Below, piece after piece: positions 1 to 11,400 of a DNA stretch of 64,000 nt. Origin of the DNA: Symbiodinium natans (Eukaryota > Sar > Dinophyceae > Suessiales > Symbiodiniaceae); the NCBI GenBank assembly GCA_905221605.1, contig CAJNDS010002170.1:310001-374000 (forward strand), in the 5' to 3' direction. The notes beneath the pieces were generated by a model. It was not told the origin of the DNA and did no database searches. It worked only from the letters and a program-made list of their open reading frames with translations. Position 1 is the stretch's first letter, and every line of letters starts with the position of its first letter. Made by a program: the position numbers and the translations under genes.

Positions 1-1
1 G

Positions 2-112
2 CATCCACCAAGCCGGCTGGTGGAGGCCTTGCTCATGGGCTATGCGCAGCCTCCACAGCCCCAAGGGCCTGTCGATGTCCCCAAGGCTCGGGGTGCCAGA
101 TGCAGATTCCTG
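2..112 (+). CDS. 3' part of an exon of an unknown gene, cut by the window edge
   Basis: An open frame from the first bases encodes a proline-rich stretch (HPPSRLVEALLMGYAQ, then PQPQGPVDVPKARG) and meets a good splice donor, GTAAAG, at 113. The residue mix looks coding and the frame loses that character after the donor. No start codon is visible, so the exon must begin before the window. I do not recognise a domain. The join to any later exon is not resolved; the exon near 1212 is a possible partner only because it is next on the same strand. Confidence 0.4.
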
Positions 113-1206
113 GTAAAGATGGCGTATTGTGCTGATGGGGCTGCCCAGGGGCTGCCAAAAAAACTCTGTGCCTCGCGAGGGGAAGCCGACCAACGTGGAG
201 TTTCAGAATCCTTTCATGGAGCCAGTGGAGTTTTCGTTGCAGGCCGGAAGAGCAAATCGATCTTTATGGGTGGGACTTGTGTGTCACACTGTCACACTAC
301 TGTATGGTACTTGTATTCTTGCTTTTCTGGCTGATGTTTGTGCACTGTCGCGGTTTCGCTTCGGCGAGAACTGGACGGCCAGCCATTTCAGACTGACCAC
401 CATCCGCCGCAGGTTGACAATCCAAGCTTCCAGCTGACGCAGCGCGCCGTCAAGCTGGATCCCAAGAAGACGGCCCCTTGGCTTAGCCGGCTTGGCCGCC
501 TCCTTGCGGTCTCAGAGCACCTCCTTGCGGTCTCAGAGCATCTTGCCAGATCGAGGGTGGACATGGGGTTCACGGTCACGCGGCCAGGTGCCCATCCCTG
601 TGTCATTCACGGGCGAGAAGGCGCAGGGTGGACGGCTCCTGGTCAGCGCTGGCCGGGTCTCCACCCCATGGGCCGCTTGGATGAAGCCCAGTCATGGCGA
701 AGTCATTTTCAGTCCATTCGTGATTTCTGGGGCGCCCGGCTGAGGTGATCTTCCTCCAGGGTGTGCCTTGAGCTTCTCGGGCATGCCTGTTTATAGTGCA
801 CAGCCGAAAGAATGGAAACCCGAAAGAAGCAGCACAGCTGTCCTGCCAATGGTTTGCTTCTGAGACGTTGCCAACATGCTGCCAGTTTGAGTCCTGTTTC
901 GTGCGTGCTGCTAGCCGCAGGGCAAGCTTAGCGTTTAGATGAATTTTGTGGTCTTTCGGAAACCTCGAAGGGCCCCTTACCTTAGCTAGTGTGCAGCGCG
1001 CTGTACAGCATCGTGCTGCGAAAGAATTTGCATGAGACGACGAGTCCAAAACCGGATCTAGAACCGTCTCACGGGCAGCCCGGCCTCGACCGCAGCAGGC
1101 AGTGGCCGTGTGCCGAGGCGACAAAGGCAGAGGGATGGGATTGCTTGGCCTTTTGGCCTTTGCAGATAGCAATAGGCACATATGTACTTGCGCATGCATG
1201 CATGAC
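113..1206. other. Intron or intergenic stretch with no supported gene
   Basis: Open frames here on both strands, including a 218-codon one on the minus strand at 603-1259, have no domain motif and overlap one another, so I do not call them. A perfect 21-bp tandem duplication (499-519 and 520-540) is the only structure I see. Confidence 0.5.
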
Positions 1207-1211
1207 GTGCA

Positions 1212-1386
1212 GAGCGAGAAGGTACCTGAAATCCAAGATGCCCTGATGCAGCTCTTCAAAGAAGTGTGCCCCCAGACAGTGTTGGTTCATGCGACAGGAA
1301 TGCTCCTTGATGTTGAGACCGTGAAGTCTGGCTGCCAAAAGGTGAAAGGGCGACTTGAGCAGACGGAGCTGCCGCAAGGCGTATGT
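1212..1386 (+). CDS. Exon of an unknown gene
   Basis: The frame reads SEKVPEIQDALMQLFKEVCP, then TVLVHATGMLLDVETVKSG and a lysine-rich tail. It is preceded by a possible acceptor (GTGCAG) and ends near GGCGTATG, which could be a GC donor. The alternating hydrophobic pattern and absence of stops suggest real coding sequence, probably helical. I do not recognise the family. It could be the last exon of the gene begun at position 2, since a new ATG for the RING gene follows 440 bases later. Confidence 0.4.
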
Positions 1387-1821
1387 TGGCATCGTTAGCC
1401 CTGTAGTTTGAGATGTCGATCGCTCCCACTTGTCGCCCAGGGCCTGCAGTGCAAGGCATCGTCACAGCCCGCGAATTGGCAGAGCCGAGACTTCAGGATT
1501 CCAGACTTCGAGAGCATCTGTCGAAAGCAGAAGGACAGAACAGCTGAAATCACACGATCTCCCTCGTGGCCCAAGCCTCCATCAGCATGCAAAGGCCGAT
1601 GCAGGGCCTGGTGTTCCACGATTCGAGCTGAACAAATGAACATGCGTCACCCTCGTTGACGTTGTCCCGGGCAAGCAGTGCTGCATGCCCTTTTGTCAAA
1701 TGTCCGAACGGATTCTCCAGCATGACATAGCTGTAGCTACATTCAAAGCCTGTCGAGCCACATACGACACATACATATGTACAAACCCCGGCATCCTGGC
1801 CATGCGGATCGCCGCTCGATC

Positions 1822-4800
1822 ATGGGGATTGGTGAGGCTGAGTTTCTTCACCCCGAGTCTATCTCTGAAACTTTGAAATGCCCAGTGACGCAGCATGCAC
1901 TAGACTCGCTTGACAGTCGTGCCTTTCCCTTGCCGTTTTTGTGTGGTCATGATTTCAAAACCTCTGGTTGACCCAAAATTTTTGCGACGAATAAGATTCG
2001 CCCCTAAACGAGGTATGCTTCGAAGTCTTCGATGATCCAGTCTTCTGCGGTGGTCGGCCCTGCCAGCACGTCTTCTGCCGCACCTGCGTGGAGCAGTCCA
2101 TGGTTGCTGAGTCGACGAACTCGTCTCAGTCTCAATCTGTCCCTTGGCCGCCGGGGCTTTGTAGGGATGTGTAGGGTTCATAAACATGGGTGTATTCTTC
2201 ATATATATATATATATATTTATTTTAAGGGGCTGCGCCCATGGGCGGGCAGCGCACGCAGAAGCCCGGGGCGAGCAGTTTCTAAGCATGTTGAGGCCCAT
2301 AAACTCCCTTAAAATCTCTAAGCGTTAAGTTTCTAAGCATTTTCAGGCCCCTAAACTCCCTTCAAATCTCTAAGCGTTTGAGGCTCCGAGACTCCCTTAA
2401 CGTTTCTAAGCACTTTATAAGGCCCCTGAACTCCCTTTTTCCTAGCCCCGGGCTTAGACACGTCGCTTATGCCCGCCCTTTGGGGGGCATCATGCTCCTG
2501 ATGCCCCCCCGCGGTCCCGCCCCGGGAGCCGCTGATGCTCCTGATGCGCGCCTGGCGGTCCCGGGCTGGACCCGCTGATGCTCATGATGCGCGCCCTCTG
2601 GGGGCCTCCGTGGCGACGCAAAAAACCACGAAAAAAAAACCGTTCACCGGCGGCACGCGGGGGTCGGCGGCACTGGCGTCCGGCCTAATTCTGCTTCGCA
2701 GAAGGCCAGAGGCCAGCAAGGCTATTCCCGGGACGACCCGGGCTAAAAGGTCCGCATTTGCTCGGTCCTTTGGGGACCTCGCGCTGCCCGATTTAATGGC
2801 TACCGCCAGTGCCGCCGACCCCAGATCTAAGAGAGTCTTGCTGATGGCACGCTGAAGGCCCTAAACCCAAAACCCTACAACCTCAATGCCGAAACCCGGA
2901 AGCCCGAAACCTAAACTTACAACCCTTACACCCTGAAACCCTAAACCCTAAACGTCCAAGAAAACCCTCAACCCTAAGCTCATAGGAGCCATCGGTCCAT
3001 GGGGGCCATGGAGGTCGAAGGGATGGGTCCATGGGGGCCATGGGGGTCGAGGGCCATGGAGGGCGGGTGGAGCGGGGGAAGGGCGGAGCAAGCGGAGCGG
3101 GCGGAGCGGGCGGGCATGCACTGGGGCCCTTTAAAGTCATTTGATTGGGTCTGGAGGCATAGGGCCAGGGGACCATGGGGCCATGGGGCCAGGAGCCACA
3201 AAGTAGGGGGTTGGCCGTGGAAGCATGGAGACATTGGGGGTCATGGCGCCAGGAGCCATGGAGGCATGGGTCCATGGGGGCCATGGGGGTCGCCCCGCTC
3301 CACCCGCCCTCCATGGCCCTCAACCCCCATGGCCCCCATGGACCCATGCCTCCATGGCCCCATGGCTCCTGGCCCTGGCCCCCAATGTCTCCATGCTTCG
3401 ACGGCCAACCCCTACTTTGTGGCTTCTGGCCCCTAGACCCAATCAAATGACTTTAAAGGGTGCATGCCCGCCCGCTCCGCCCTCCCCCGCTCCACCCGCC
3501 CTCCATGGCCCTCGACCCCATGGCTCCTGGCGCCATGGCCCCCAATGTCTCCATGCTTGGACGCCCAACCCATGGCCCCATGGTCCCTGGCCCTATGCCT
3601 CATGCTTCAACGGCCAACCCCCTACTTTTTGTGGCTCCTGGCCCCATGGCCCCATGGTCCCCTGGCCCTATGCCTCGATCTAGACCCAATCAAATGACTT
3701 TAAAGGGCCCCAGCGCATGCCCGCCCGCTCCGCCCGCTCCGCTTGCTCCGCCCTTCCCCTCCGCCCGCTCCGCTTGCTCCGCCCTTCCCCCGCTCCACCC
3801 ACCCTCCATGGCCCTCAAATTCCATGGCCCCCATGGACCCATGCCTGCCTCCTGGCGCCATGGCAATGTCTGGATGCTTCGACGGCCAACCCCCTACTTT
3901 GTGGGTTCTGGCCCCATGGCCCCATGGTCCCCTAGCCCTATGCCTCTTTAAAGGGCCCCAGTGCATGCCCGCCCGCTCCGCCCGCTCCTTGCTCCGCCCT
4001 TCCCAGGAGCCATTCATGGGAGTCGAGGGCCATGGAGGGCGCATGGGGCGGGGGAAGGGCGGAGCAAGCGGAACGGGCGGAGCGGGCGGCCCTTTAAAGT
4101 CGTTTGATTGGGTCTATATGCATATGGCAAGGGGACCATGGGGCCATGGGGGAAGGAGCCAAAGGTAGGGGTTGGCCGTGCAACCACATGGCGCCAGGAG
4201 CCATGGGGCCATGGAGGCATGGGTCCATATGGGGTCATGGGGGTCGAGGGCCATGGAGGGCGGGTGGAGCGGGGGAAGGGCAAGCGGGCGGAGCGGGCGG
4301 GCAAGCACTGGGGCCCTTTAAAGTCATTTGATTGGGTCTAGAGGGCGGAGCAAGCGGAGCGGGCGGAGCGGGCGGGCCAAAGGACCATGGGCCATGGGGC
4401 CAGGAGCCACAAAGTAGGGGGTTGGCCCTCAAAGCATGGAGACATATGTTGGGGGCCGAGCCATGGGGCATGGGTCCATGGGGGCCATGGGGGGGCGGGA
4501 AGGGCGGAGCGGGCGGAGCGGCCGGGCATGGAGTGGGGGCTTTAAAGTCTTTTGATTGGGTCTAGAGGCAGACCATGGCCATGGGGCCAGGAGCCACAAA
4601 GTAGGGGGTTGGCCATGGGGTTAGGAGCCACAAAGGAGGGCCATCAGAAGCATGGAGACATTGGCGGCCATGGCGCCAGGAGCCATGGGGCCATGGAGGC
4701 ATGGGTCCATGGGGGTCATGGGGGTCGAGGGCCATGGAGGGTGGGTGGAGCGGGGAAGGACGGAGCAAGCGGAGCGGGGGGCATGCACTGGGGCCCTTTA

Positions 4801-7320
4801 AAGTCATTTGGTTGGGTCTAGAGGCATAGGGCCAGGGGACCATGGGGCCATGGGGCCAGGAGCCACAAAGTAGGGGGTTAAGCATGGAGACATTGGGGCC
4901 ATGGCCCCAGGAGCCATGGGGCCATGGAAGCATAGGTCCATGCAGGCCATGGGGGTTTGAGGCCATGGGGCCATGGAGGCATGGGTCCAGGCCATGCAAG
5001 TCCAGGGCCATGGAGGGCGGAGCAAGCAGAGCGGGCGGAGCGGGCGGGCAAGCAGGGGGTTGGCCGTCAAGTTGAAGCATGGAGACATTGGCGCCAGGAG
5101 CCATGGGGGCATAGGTCCATGCAGGCCATGGGGGTCGAGGCCATGGGGCCATGGAGGCATGGGTCCATGGGGGCCATGCAATTCGAGGGCCATGGAGGGC
5201 GGCATAGGGCCAAAAAAACCATGGGGCCATGGGGCCAGGAGCCACAAAGTAGGGGGTTGGCCGGGGGTATGGCGCCAGGAGCCATGGGGCCATGGAGGCC
5301 TCCATGGGTTGGGGGCCGTGGGGGGTCGAGGGCCATGGAGGGCGGGTGGAGCGGGGGAAGGGCGGAGCAAGCGGAGCGGGCGGAGCGGGCGGAGCGGGCG
5401 GGCATGCACTTAAAGTCATTTGATCGGGTCTACAGGCATAGGGCCACAGGGACCATGGGGCATGGGGCTGGGGCCCTGGGGCCAAGGATGGGCGAGAAGA
5501 TGGGGCCATGGAGCCATTGCTGGCCATGGGGCCAGGAGCCATGGGTCCATGGGGGCCATAGGGGCCGAAGGGATGGGGCCATGAGGAGGGAAGGGCGGAG
5601 CAAGCGCAGGGCAGGCATGCACTGGGGCCCTTTATGGGGCCAGGAGCCATGGGTCCCTTTAATGTCATCTGATAAAGTCATCTGATCGGGTCTAGAGGCA
5701 TAGGGCCAGGGGACCATGGGGCCATGGGGCGGGGCGGGGGGGGGTAGCGGGGTTGGGGGGGGTGGTGAGATAGCCATGGATGGGGGCCAGCATGGAGGTC
5801 TGGAAGGTAGTATAAAAAGCAGTGGGTCTTCACTGACGCCGCCCCCGGCTGGGGTCGGCGGATATATTTGTTCACGTCTATTGGTGCTATATATATATAT
5901 ATATATGTAAATATAATTCGTTGGAATCTGGGTCCGCGTGTGGAGGCACCCGAGGAGACATCCGGGCGGAGTGGACACTGCCCCACTTGCCGCGCGAGAA
6001 TAGCCGTGGAGGACCTCCCTACACTAAGTCTAACCCCCTGGTTCTTCGTAGGGAATGAGGGAATTAGGGCCCTACATATACCCTTTAAGGGAGTGCATAC
6101 GTACCTCATTCCCTCAGTCCCTACTAAGAACCAGCCAATATACCCGGATGGTGTGTAGGGATGAGATGGCCTTAAACAGACATGACAAAGACGTGGCCTG
6201 AGACTCTGAGAGACCGAAATCGAACAAGAAGGTAGGGAAACCGTTGCTTCAGTTCGTTCTCTCTAAGCGGCGGTCCAAGCGTTGCACGGAGGACCTGCAA
6301 CCGCACCAGGCGGGCAGACACTGCATTGAACTGCAAAACTTGCCCCTCAAGTGAAGGAAACCGATTCTGTACGATCTGCGAGGCGCTGCGTAGCCTTCTG
6401 GACGAGCTCCCGGTGCGCTGCCGGCGTGGGTGTGGCTGGACAGGTGGGGCGCCATGGGCATGGGGGCTGTTGCGCACCGTTCTGAAAGTTGGGCGACGCG
6501 TGATGCCATGTCGCGAAAGTCCCCTGAGGCCGCCGCGACGCCAGGTCATCGCACGAGTCCCCGGGGGCGAGCCAATGCATCCTTCTGCGGTTGGATGCGG
6601 CGCAGGTGCGAAGAGCGTGGAAGAGAGCTGAGGGCCGGGAAGTGTCCAGAACCCAAAACAGAAGCAAGCGACAAGTGAGAAGTTGGCACGAAGGCGGAGA
6701 TTGCCTACCTCAGCGAGGCGTGTGAAAGGGTGCTCGCGCTGCCTCACAGCCATGTTCCGGTCACGTCAGCTCCAGGCCGGCGGCCACTTGCGTGATCGTG
6801 ATGTTCGCATCGCGCAGTTGGAGGCCCGTGTGGCGGAGCAGGACCGGCAGGCTGGGTTCAGTGCAGCGCCTGCATGTTGTGTTGGGCGGACAGAGGGGGG
6901 GAGAGTCTGCCAGCATCGAGAGACAGGTCGTCGACTATGGCCGGCAACTTGTGGCCAAGGAGATACGCGCCTCGGATACTTTCCTTGGCTTGCAATATAA
7001 TTATTACTGCAATTACTATTAATATTATTAATGAGGTTCTGATAAGGAGAGTCCTTCTCATTTTAAAGCCAAGCAACGCCTTGAGGCATCCAGGAGCTGG
7101 AAGCCCAGCTCTCCCAGCACGAGCAGGATCTCACGCAGACCCCTGGCACAAGCACTTTGGGGAAAACGGCGTTGTGATGCGTTTTTTTTGGGCATTTTTT
7201 TATGCGACGTTGCTGGGTTCGGCGGTGTTTTCGGCAATCTGAGTCAGTCCAACTGCTTAGGAAGGAGCTCGAGATTGCGCTTCTGCGGCAAGCTGCCTCC
7301 GCCACTTGGTCCAAGCCGTC
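1822..7320 (+). CDS. RING-type E3 ubiquitin ligase-like protein with TRAF-like segment and coiled coil (multi-exon)
   Basis: The proposed ATG at 1822 opens MGIGEAEFLHPESISETLKC, followed by PVTQ (to about 1893). The next exon, about 2013-2170, reads EVFDDPVFCGGRPCQ, HVFCRTCVEQSM, and ends in a GT donor at 2171. Joining it to 5972 after an AG keeps the frame and gives GHCPTCRARIAVEDL, completing the C..C / C.H..C..C / C..C zinc pattern of a RING finger. A later exon, about 6383-6443, reads ALRSLLDELPVRCRRGCGWTG, the usual form of a linker plus TRAF-type zinc finger start. Heptad-rich pieces follow at 6791-6850 (VRIAQLEARVAEQDRQ), 7091-7165 (ELEAQLSQHEQDLTQ) and 7241-7320 (ESVQLLRKELEIALLRQ). 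Known role of the family: transfer of ubiquitin from E2 to a bound target. The first intron boundaries (1893/2013) and the joins between coil exons are not resolved. The gene may end near 7.4 kb or run on into the WWE/PARP exons. Confidence 0.65.
2195..2230. repeat. AT dinucleotide microsatellite
   Basis: A run of alternating AT followed by TTTATTTTAA. A similar tract lies at 5888-5915, close to the other end of the intron. Confidence 0.85.
2278..2450 (+). repeat. Short tandem repeat, unit about 50-75 bp
   Basis: Three to four degenerate units each carry TTTCTAAGCA and AAACTCCCTTAA with a GGCCC between them. The wording resembles the CTAAG/AAGCCCCC lists at 48.0-48.2 kb, so both may come from one old repeat family. 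Confidence 0.7.
2476..2600 (+). repeat. Tandem repeat with CTGATGCTCCTGATGC core
   Basis: Three GC-rich units share GCTGATGCTC(C/A)TGATGC and GCGGTCCCG, followed by GC-rich intronic DNA to 2850 in which I see no gene. Confidence 0.7.
2853..2965 (+). repeat. Degenerate telomere-like tract (CCCTAAA words)
   Basis: About 110 bp of CCCTAAAC, ACCCTAC and AACCCGAAA words, ending where the CCATGG-rich array starts. The C-strand word runs along the + strand. It is interstitial, not a chromosome end. Confidence 0.75.
2990..5725. repeat. CCATGG-rich minisatellite array with an inverted central block
   Basis: A GC-rich unit of roughly 220-260 bp repeats with internal duplications. Its landmark TTTAAAGTCATTTGATT or a close variant occurs in + orientation at about 3130, 4093, 4318, 4541, 4798, 5410 and 5672, and reversed at about 3435-3458 and 3681-3706. 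Orientation flips near 3290 and back near 4010. Each unit also holds GGAGCCACAAAGTAGGGGG and many CCATGG palindromes. Long open frames on both strands (up to 368 codons) are by-products of the stop-poor sequence, reading as MGPWGHGG-like peptide; I do not call them genes. Confidence 0.93.
6038..6134. repeat. 97-bp foldback (inverted repeat) element
   Basis: Arms 6038-6064 and 6108-6134 are inverted copies, 25 of 27 bases matching, beginning CTGGTTCTT and enclosing a 43-bp centre. The left arm includes GTAGGG at 6048, a possible donor of the exon that carries the second half of the RING finger. The size and arms fit a MITE or an introner-like insertion. Confidence 0.8.
6998..7035. repeat. AT-rich trinucleotide-like tract
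   Basis: Imperfect ATT/AAT repeats (AATTATTACTGCAATTACTATTAATATTATTAATG) lie between coiled-coil exon pieces, so this is probably intronic. Confidence 0.6.
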
Positions 7321-7329
7321 ATTGCGGCC

Positions 7330-8438
7330 GGCCGTGAGACAAAAAGCATGCACACTGAGGATGGAGAGAAGACGGGCATGACCGGGCCCGAACTTTGGCT
7401 GTGAGTGCCACATTGAGGCTGCCGAGAATTTGTCGTTGCTTGTCAGCCTCCGCTGGCCACGGAGTCAGAGCGCTACCGCGGCCAGGGGTGTTCCAGCTTC
7501 CAGTATTGTCAAGTGCCCTTCGGAGGGCGTGTACGTGGCGTCTCACCAGTGTGCCGATAGGCACCTCCGAAAAACACGGAGACAAGCGCCGAAAATGGAA
7601 CAACAAAACATGAAGACATCAGTTTAGCTTGGCATTGTGTTTGGATGGCCATGCTTCTGCATCGCATCTGAGCTGCAGCTTTGTGTGCGTGTGCTCAGGG
7701 AAGCCAGCGAGCTTCAGCTGCCAATTTTCGCCGTTACCTTACTTCTGCAGCTGCAAGCCTGCGACAGCCTGTTGGCCGAGAGCATCTTCTTACCCGAGTG
7801 GCCCTGAGTTCATTGGTGACGTCGAATCAGCCACACAGCCGACCAACACGGCCTGCCTGGCTTTGCGCAAAACATGTGTGTGAGCACGAGGGCAGGCCGA
7901 TTAGCTGTCCTCTGTTTCAGGACGGCGTGGCTGTCCTTGGCCACGTGGTATGTGCCAAGACGTCCAAGGCCGACTCCTGTAGTTGACAAGCAGGCATGAA
8001 GACTGATTCATGCTTAGTGGCACGCACTGGCTGAGGTTGTTGGCGAATTGTGGGAAGGCACCGTCGCACCCCCAGCTCATGCTGGAAGGTGACACCTCCG
8101 TCAGCCCGCAACATGGTCACAAGAGTTTCCAGTCCAACCCGAAAGTCATTCTAGTTTCAGAGCCTTTGCAGCATGTCCGGACATCGCTCCCGCGGCACGC
8201 TGCCCTGTTTTTCCGTAGCACACTAGCTCAAAAGTTCGCTGGGATTGACCTTCGGCTACGATCCCAAGCGCTGAGATGGTGGCTGACAGTTGTGCCAGGT
8301 GGGGCGAATACTCCGACAGACCATCTTGCATCGCTCCGTAGGTCTATGTGAACATCGCTAGGCCGCAAGGGTAATCGGGACAAACAAGCCTGAACCAAAT
8401 CATTGCCAAGCTATCAAGAATGTCCTGAATTTGTGAAG
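7330..8438. other. Stretch between RING-gene coil exons and the WWE exon
   Basis: Weak coding-looking pieces occur on the + strand, for example ASELQLPIFAVTLLLQLQAC near 7705-7765 and an open frame at 8010-8351. None has a motif or a convincing exon boundary. It could be an intron of one large gene or the space between two genes. Confidence 0.35.
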
Positions 8439-11400
8439 GTGGCTGTTCGATCTGGACTCTGACTGGCAAAGCTGGCCCGAACAGGGCCGTGGAGAACTCG
8501 AAAAGCTGCACGGGGATTGGCTCGCATCAGGATCTCCAGATGAGAGCTTTGAGCTGGTCTCGGGTCCGCACAGCTACTTGATCAACTTTGTGCGGATGAC
8601 CCAGACCAATACCCGGACGGGGAAGATGAGGAAGTTGCGGCGAGAAGAGCAACATCAACATGTGCTTCATCTTCAGGAAGCCCTGGAGGGAGGTTCGGCT
8701 GCAGCTGCCAGCAGCGCTTCCATGAGTCCATGAGCTGTCCGACTCGAGAAGCTGCATTGTTTCGTGAATGCTTGCCTAAGGAAAGAATCGAGATGTGAAG
8801 CAGCTGATGCAAGAGTTGCAGACCTTGCGGTCGCAGCAGCGCAGTGATTGGCACGTCAAGGCCCGCTTCTGTGGTGTATACAGTTTCCAGGACGAGCTCA
8901 AACGTGATCGTTGCTTCGTGATGTTTGCTTGTGTTCTTTCTCTGCGCAAGAGATGTGTGTTTCGGAAAAACTGGTTCTAACAATGCTCTGGCTCGCAGTT
9001 CTCAGGGGCTGGAGTCTAGAGGCCCCGGCAGGGCCACAGGGAAGTGTAAGAAGATCGAGTTTGATCGCGTGCGTGACGCCGCTTCTTGTTGCAGAACCTC
9101 TCGCTCTCTGACTCTTCAACTTCTTTCGGCCTTTCACGTCTTTAACAAAGGCGACGGGGGCGGAGCGAGCACTCGTAACAGGAGGGTAAAGGGCGGTGGG
9201 TGCTTTGTGTGCTTAGCAACTTCGAAGCCCGGCCACCCCAAGCAGACGAGGGACAGATCTGGCGCCTTCCATCAGGTTGTTTGCCTCTTTGCTTGCATCC
9301 TCCAAGGAGCGGGAGCAGCTTCTACGAGAGAACGCGGAGCTGATGTCTGAGAGGACGGAATGGGAGCAGGAGCCCTGTTGCCCTTGCACAGCGGAATGAA
9401 GCGATTCAAGCGATCGGCCACCGGCTGAAACTGTTTATGGGCGGAGGGTGGGGCAGAGGCAAGTACAGCCAAGTTCAGCCAAGTTCAGTTCTCGGACGTA
9501 TAGGGCTGAGCATTCAGCTAGGAGAAGAATCGCCTCATGGCGCAGTGCGAGCAGCACTCTCAGGACTGCGTTTCTCGTGTCGTTGCTTTGTGGCCTGGGC
9601 TTCGTTGGAAGTGAGTTGTACAACGGGACCTTCGAAACCCTGGTACGAAAACACCGGCTACTGAAGGTAGTTGTAAACGCTTGCGCCTCCGCCCCAGGGT
9701 CAAAAATGGGTCTGCTCTTCCGTGGAAGGGTTGGGTAAGGAGGCAGAGATCGGATCCGCTTCTGCTTGTCCCAAATGCTTCGTGGCAGGAAGCCGACAAA
9801 GAGGGGGAGAAGGGTTTAGGAAGGTTTGAGGGGCTGGACAGGTTCCTTTCAGGTTCCAGAAAGGGTTCTCAGGAAGGTGGGGGTCCCAGTTTCTGCAAGA
9901 CCAGGGGTGTGCCAAGGGCGGTCTCGGCGGTTCAGGGGGTTTCAGGGGGTTCCCGGAACGGGGTGCCAGGGCGGGTCCCAGGAAGGTTGTAAGTCCAAGC
10001 ACATGCATTTTGATTTGGGCGACAGGCGGGACCCTCCACTGCAGCAAGCGATCGCCGGGGGGGGAGGGGGGCTGCGTCACAAAATTCTGCATGGGGAAGG
10101 ATGGGTTAGGGGGAAAGAGACCGGATCCGGGTCTGCTTGTTCCAGACGCTTTTTGGCAGGAAGCCGAGGCGAATTTGTGAAGTCAACACTGTCCCAGTTC
10201 AGAAGATTCAGACGCAGAAAGTCGAGGACGTTGGTCGTGTGGATGTGTTCAAGCGAGTCGACAAAACAATCTCGATCTCCTCAACACCTGTCGCGGATCC
10301 AAAATGGTGCCCTCCCCCCCGCTCTCCCTCGCGTGTTGGAAAGTCTCCCTGTGGAGCCAACGTTTTGGCGAACGGTGGAGCATATTTGCTTGCGCGCTTG
10401 GGGAGGGTAAGTGGGTGCTTAGCAACTTCAAAGCCCGGCCACCCCAAGCAGACGAGGGACAGATCTGGCTCCTTCCATCAGGTTGTTTGCCTCTTTGCTT
10501 GCGTCCTCCAAGGAGCGGGAGCAGCTTCTACGAGAGAACGCGGAGCTGATGTCTGAGAGGACGGAATGGGAGCAGGAGCCCTGTTGCCCTTGCACAGCGG
10601 AATGAAGCGATTCAAGCGATCGGCCACCGGCTGAAACTGTTTATGGGCGGAGGGTGGGGCAGAGGCAAGTACAGCCAAGTTCAGCCAAGTTCAGTTCTCG
10701 GACGTATAGGGCTGAGCATTCAGCTAGGAGAAGAATCGCCTCATGGCGCAGTGCGAGCAGCACTCTCAGGACTGACGCGGTTGCTGCCATGCCCCATCAT
10801 TCAGTGGCTGTTCTCAGCTCAGTCCCACAGGAGCTGATGTCTGAGAGGGCGGAATGGAAGCAGGAGCCCTGTTTTCTTTGCACAAAGGAATTTCGCGATT
10901 GTGCACTGCTGAATTTATTTATGGGCGGAGGGGGGCAGAGGCAAGGTGCAGCCACGTTCAGTTCTCAGAGGCGTAGGGGTGTTGGGCTGAGCATTCGCCA
11001 GGAGAAGTATCGCCTCATGGTGCAGCGCGAGCAGTACTCTCAGGACTGATGTGGTTGCTGCCATCCCCCATCAGGCAGTGGCTGTTCTCAGCTCAGTCCC
11101 ACAGGAGCTGATGTCTAAGAAGGCGGAATGGAAGCAGGAGCCCTGTTTTCTTTGCACACCGGAATGGAGCGATCGGCCACTGCTAGCAGATGTATCTTCG
11201 AGGCAGTGACTTACGACCGCCCCACAGCAATCTTGCATCCAAGACGCGTTTTTGTGTAAGTGATTACTTTGCATCTGCTCTTCCTATAGCCACAGGGTAC
11301 GGGTGGCTATACGTAGGGTTACAGAAGTTGTAGCCGACTTGCTTGGCACTTATTAAGTGGCATTATAAGTCCACTTATAAGTAGGCTAAGTTCCTAGCTT

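Larger units (their letters stand above)
2171..5971 (+). other. 3.8-kb intron inside the RING finger
   Basis: The GT at 2171 and AG at 5970-5971 bound a 3801-bp segment. Removing it joins ...GLCRDV to GHCPTCRARI in frame, and both halves of the RING finger are needed. The intron holds an AT dinucleotide tract, three kinds of short tandem repeat, telomere-like words and the large CCATGG-rich array. The boundaries are inferred from frame and motif, not from transcripts. Confidence 0.65.

Noticed and set aside
603-1259. 218-codon minus-strand frame
   Set aside because: No motif, overlaps plus-strand coding-looking sequence, and has no splice or start context better than chance.
4562-5668. 368-codon minus-strand frame (and similar plus-strand frames) in the CCATGG array
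   Set aside because: The unit is GC-rich and stop-poor in several phases on both strands. The peptides are simple Trp/Pro/His/Gly repeats with no consistent frame between units.
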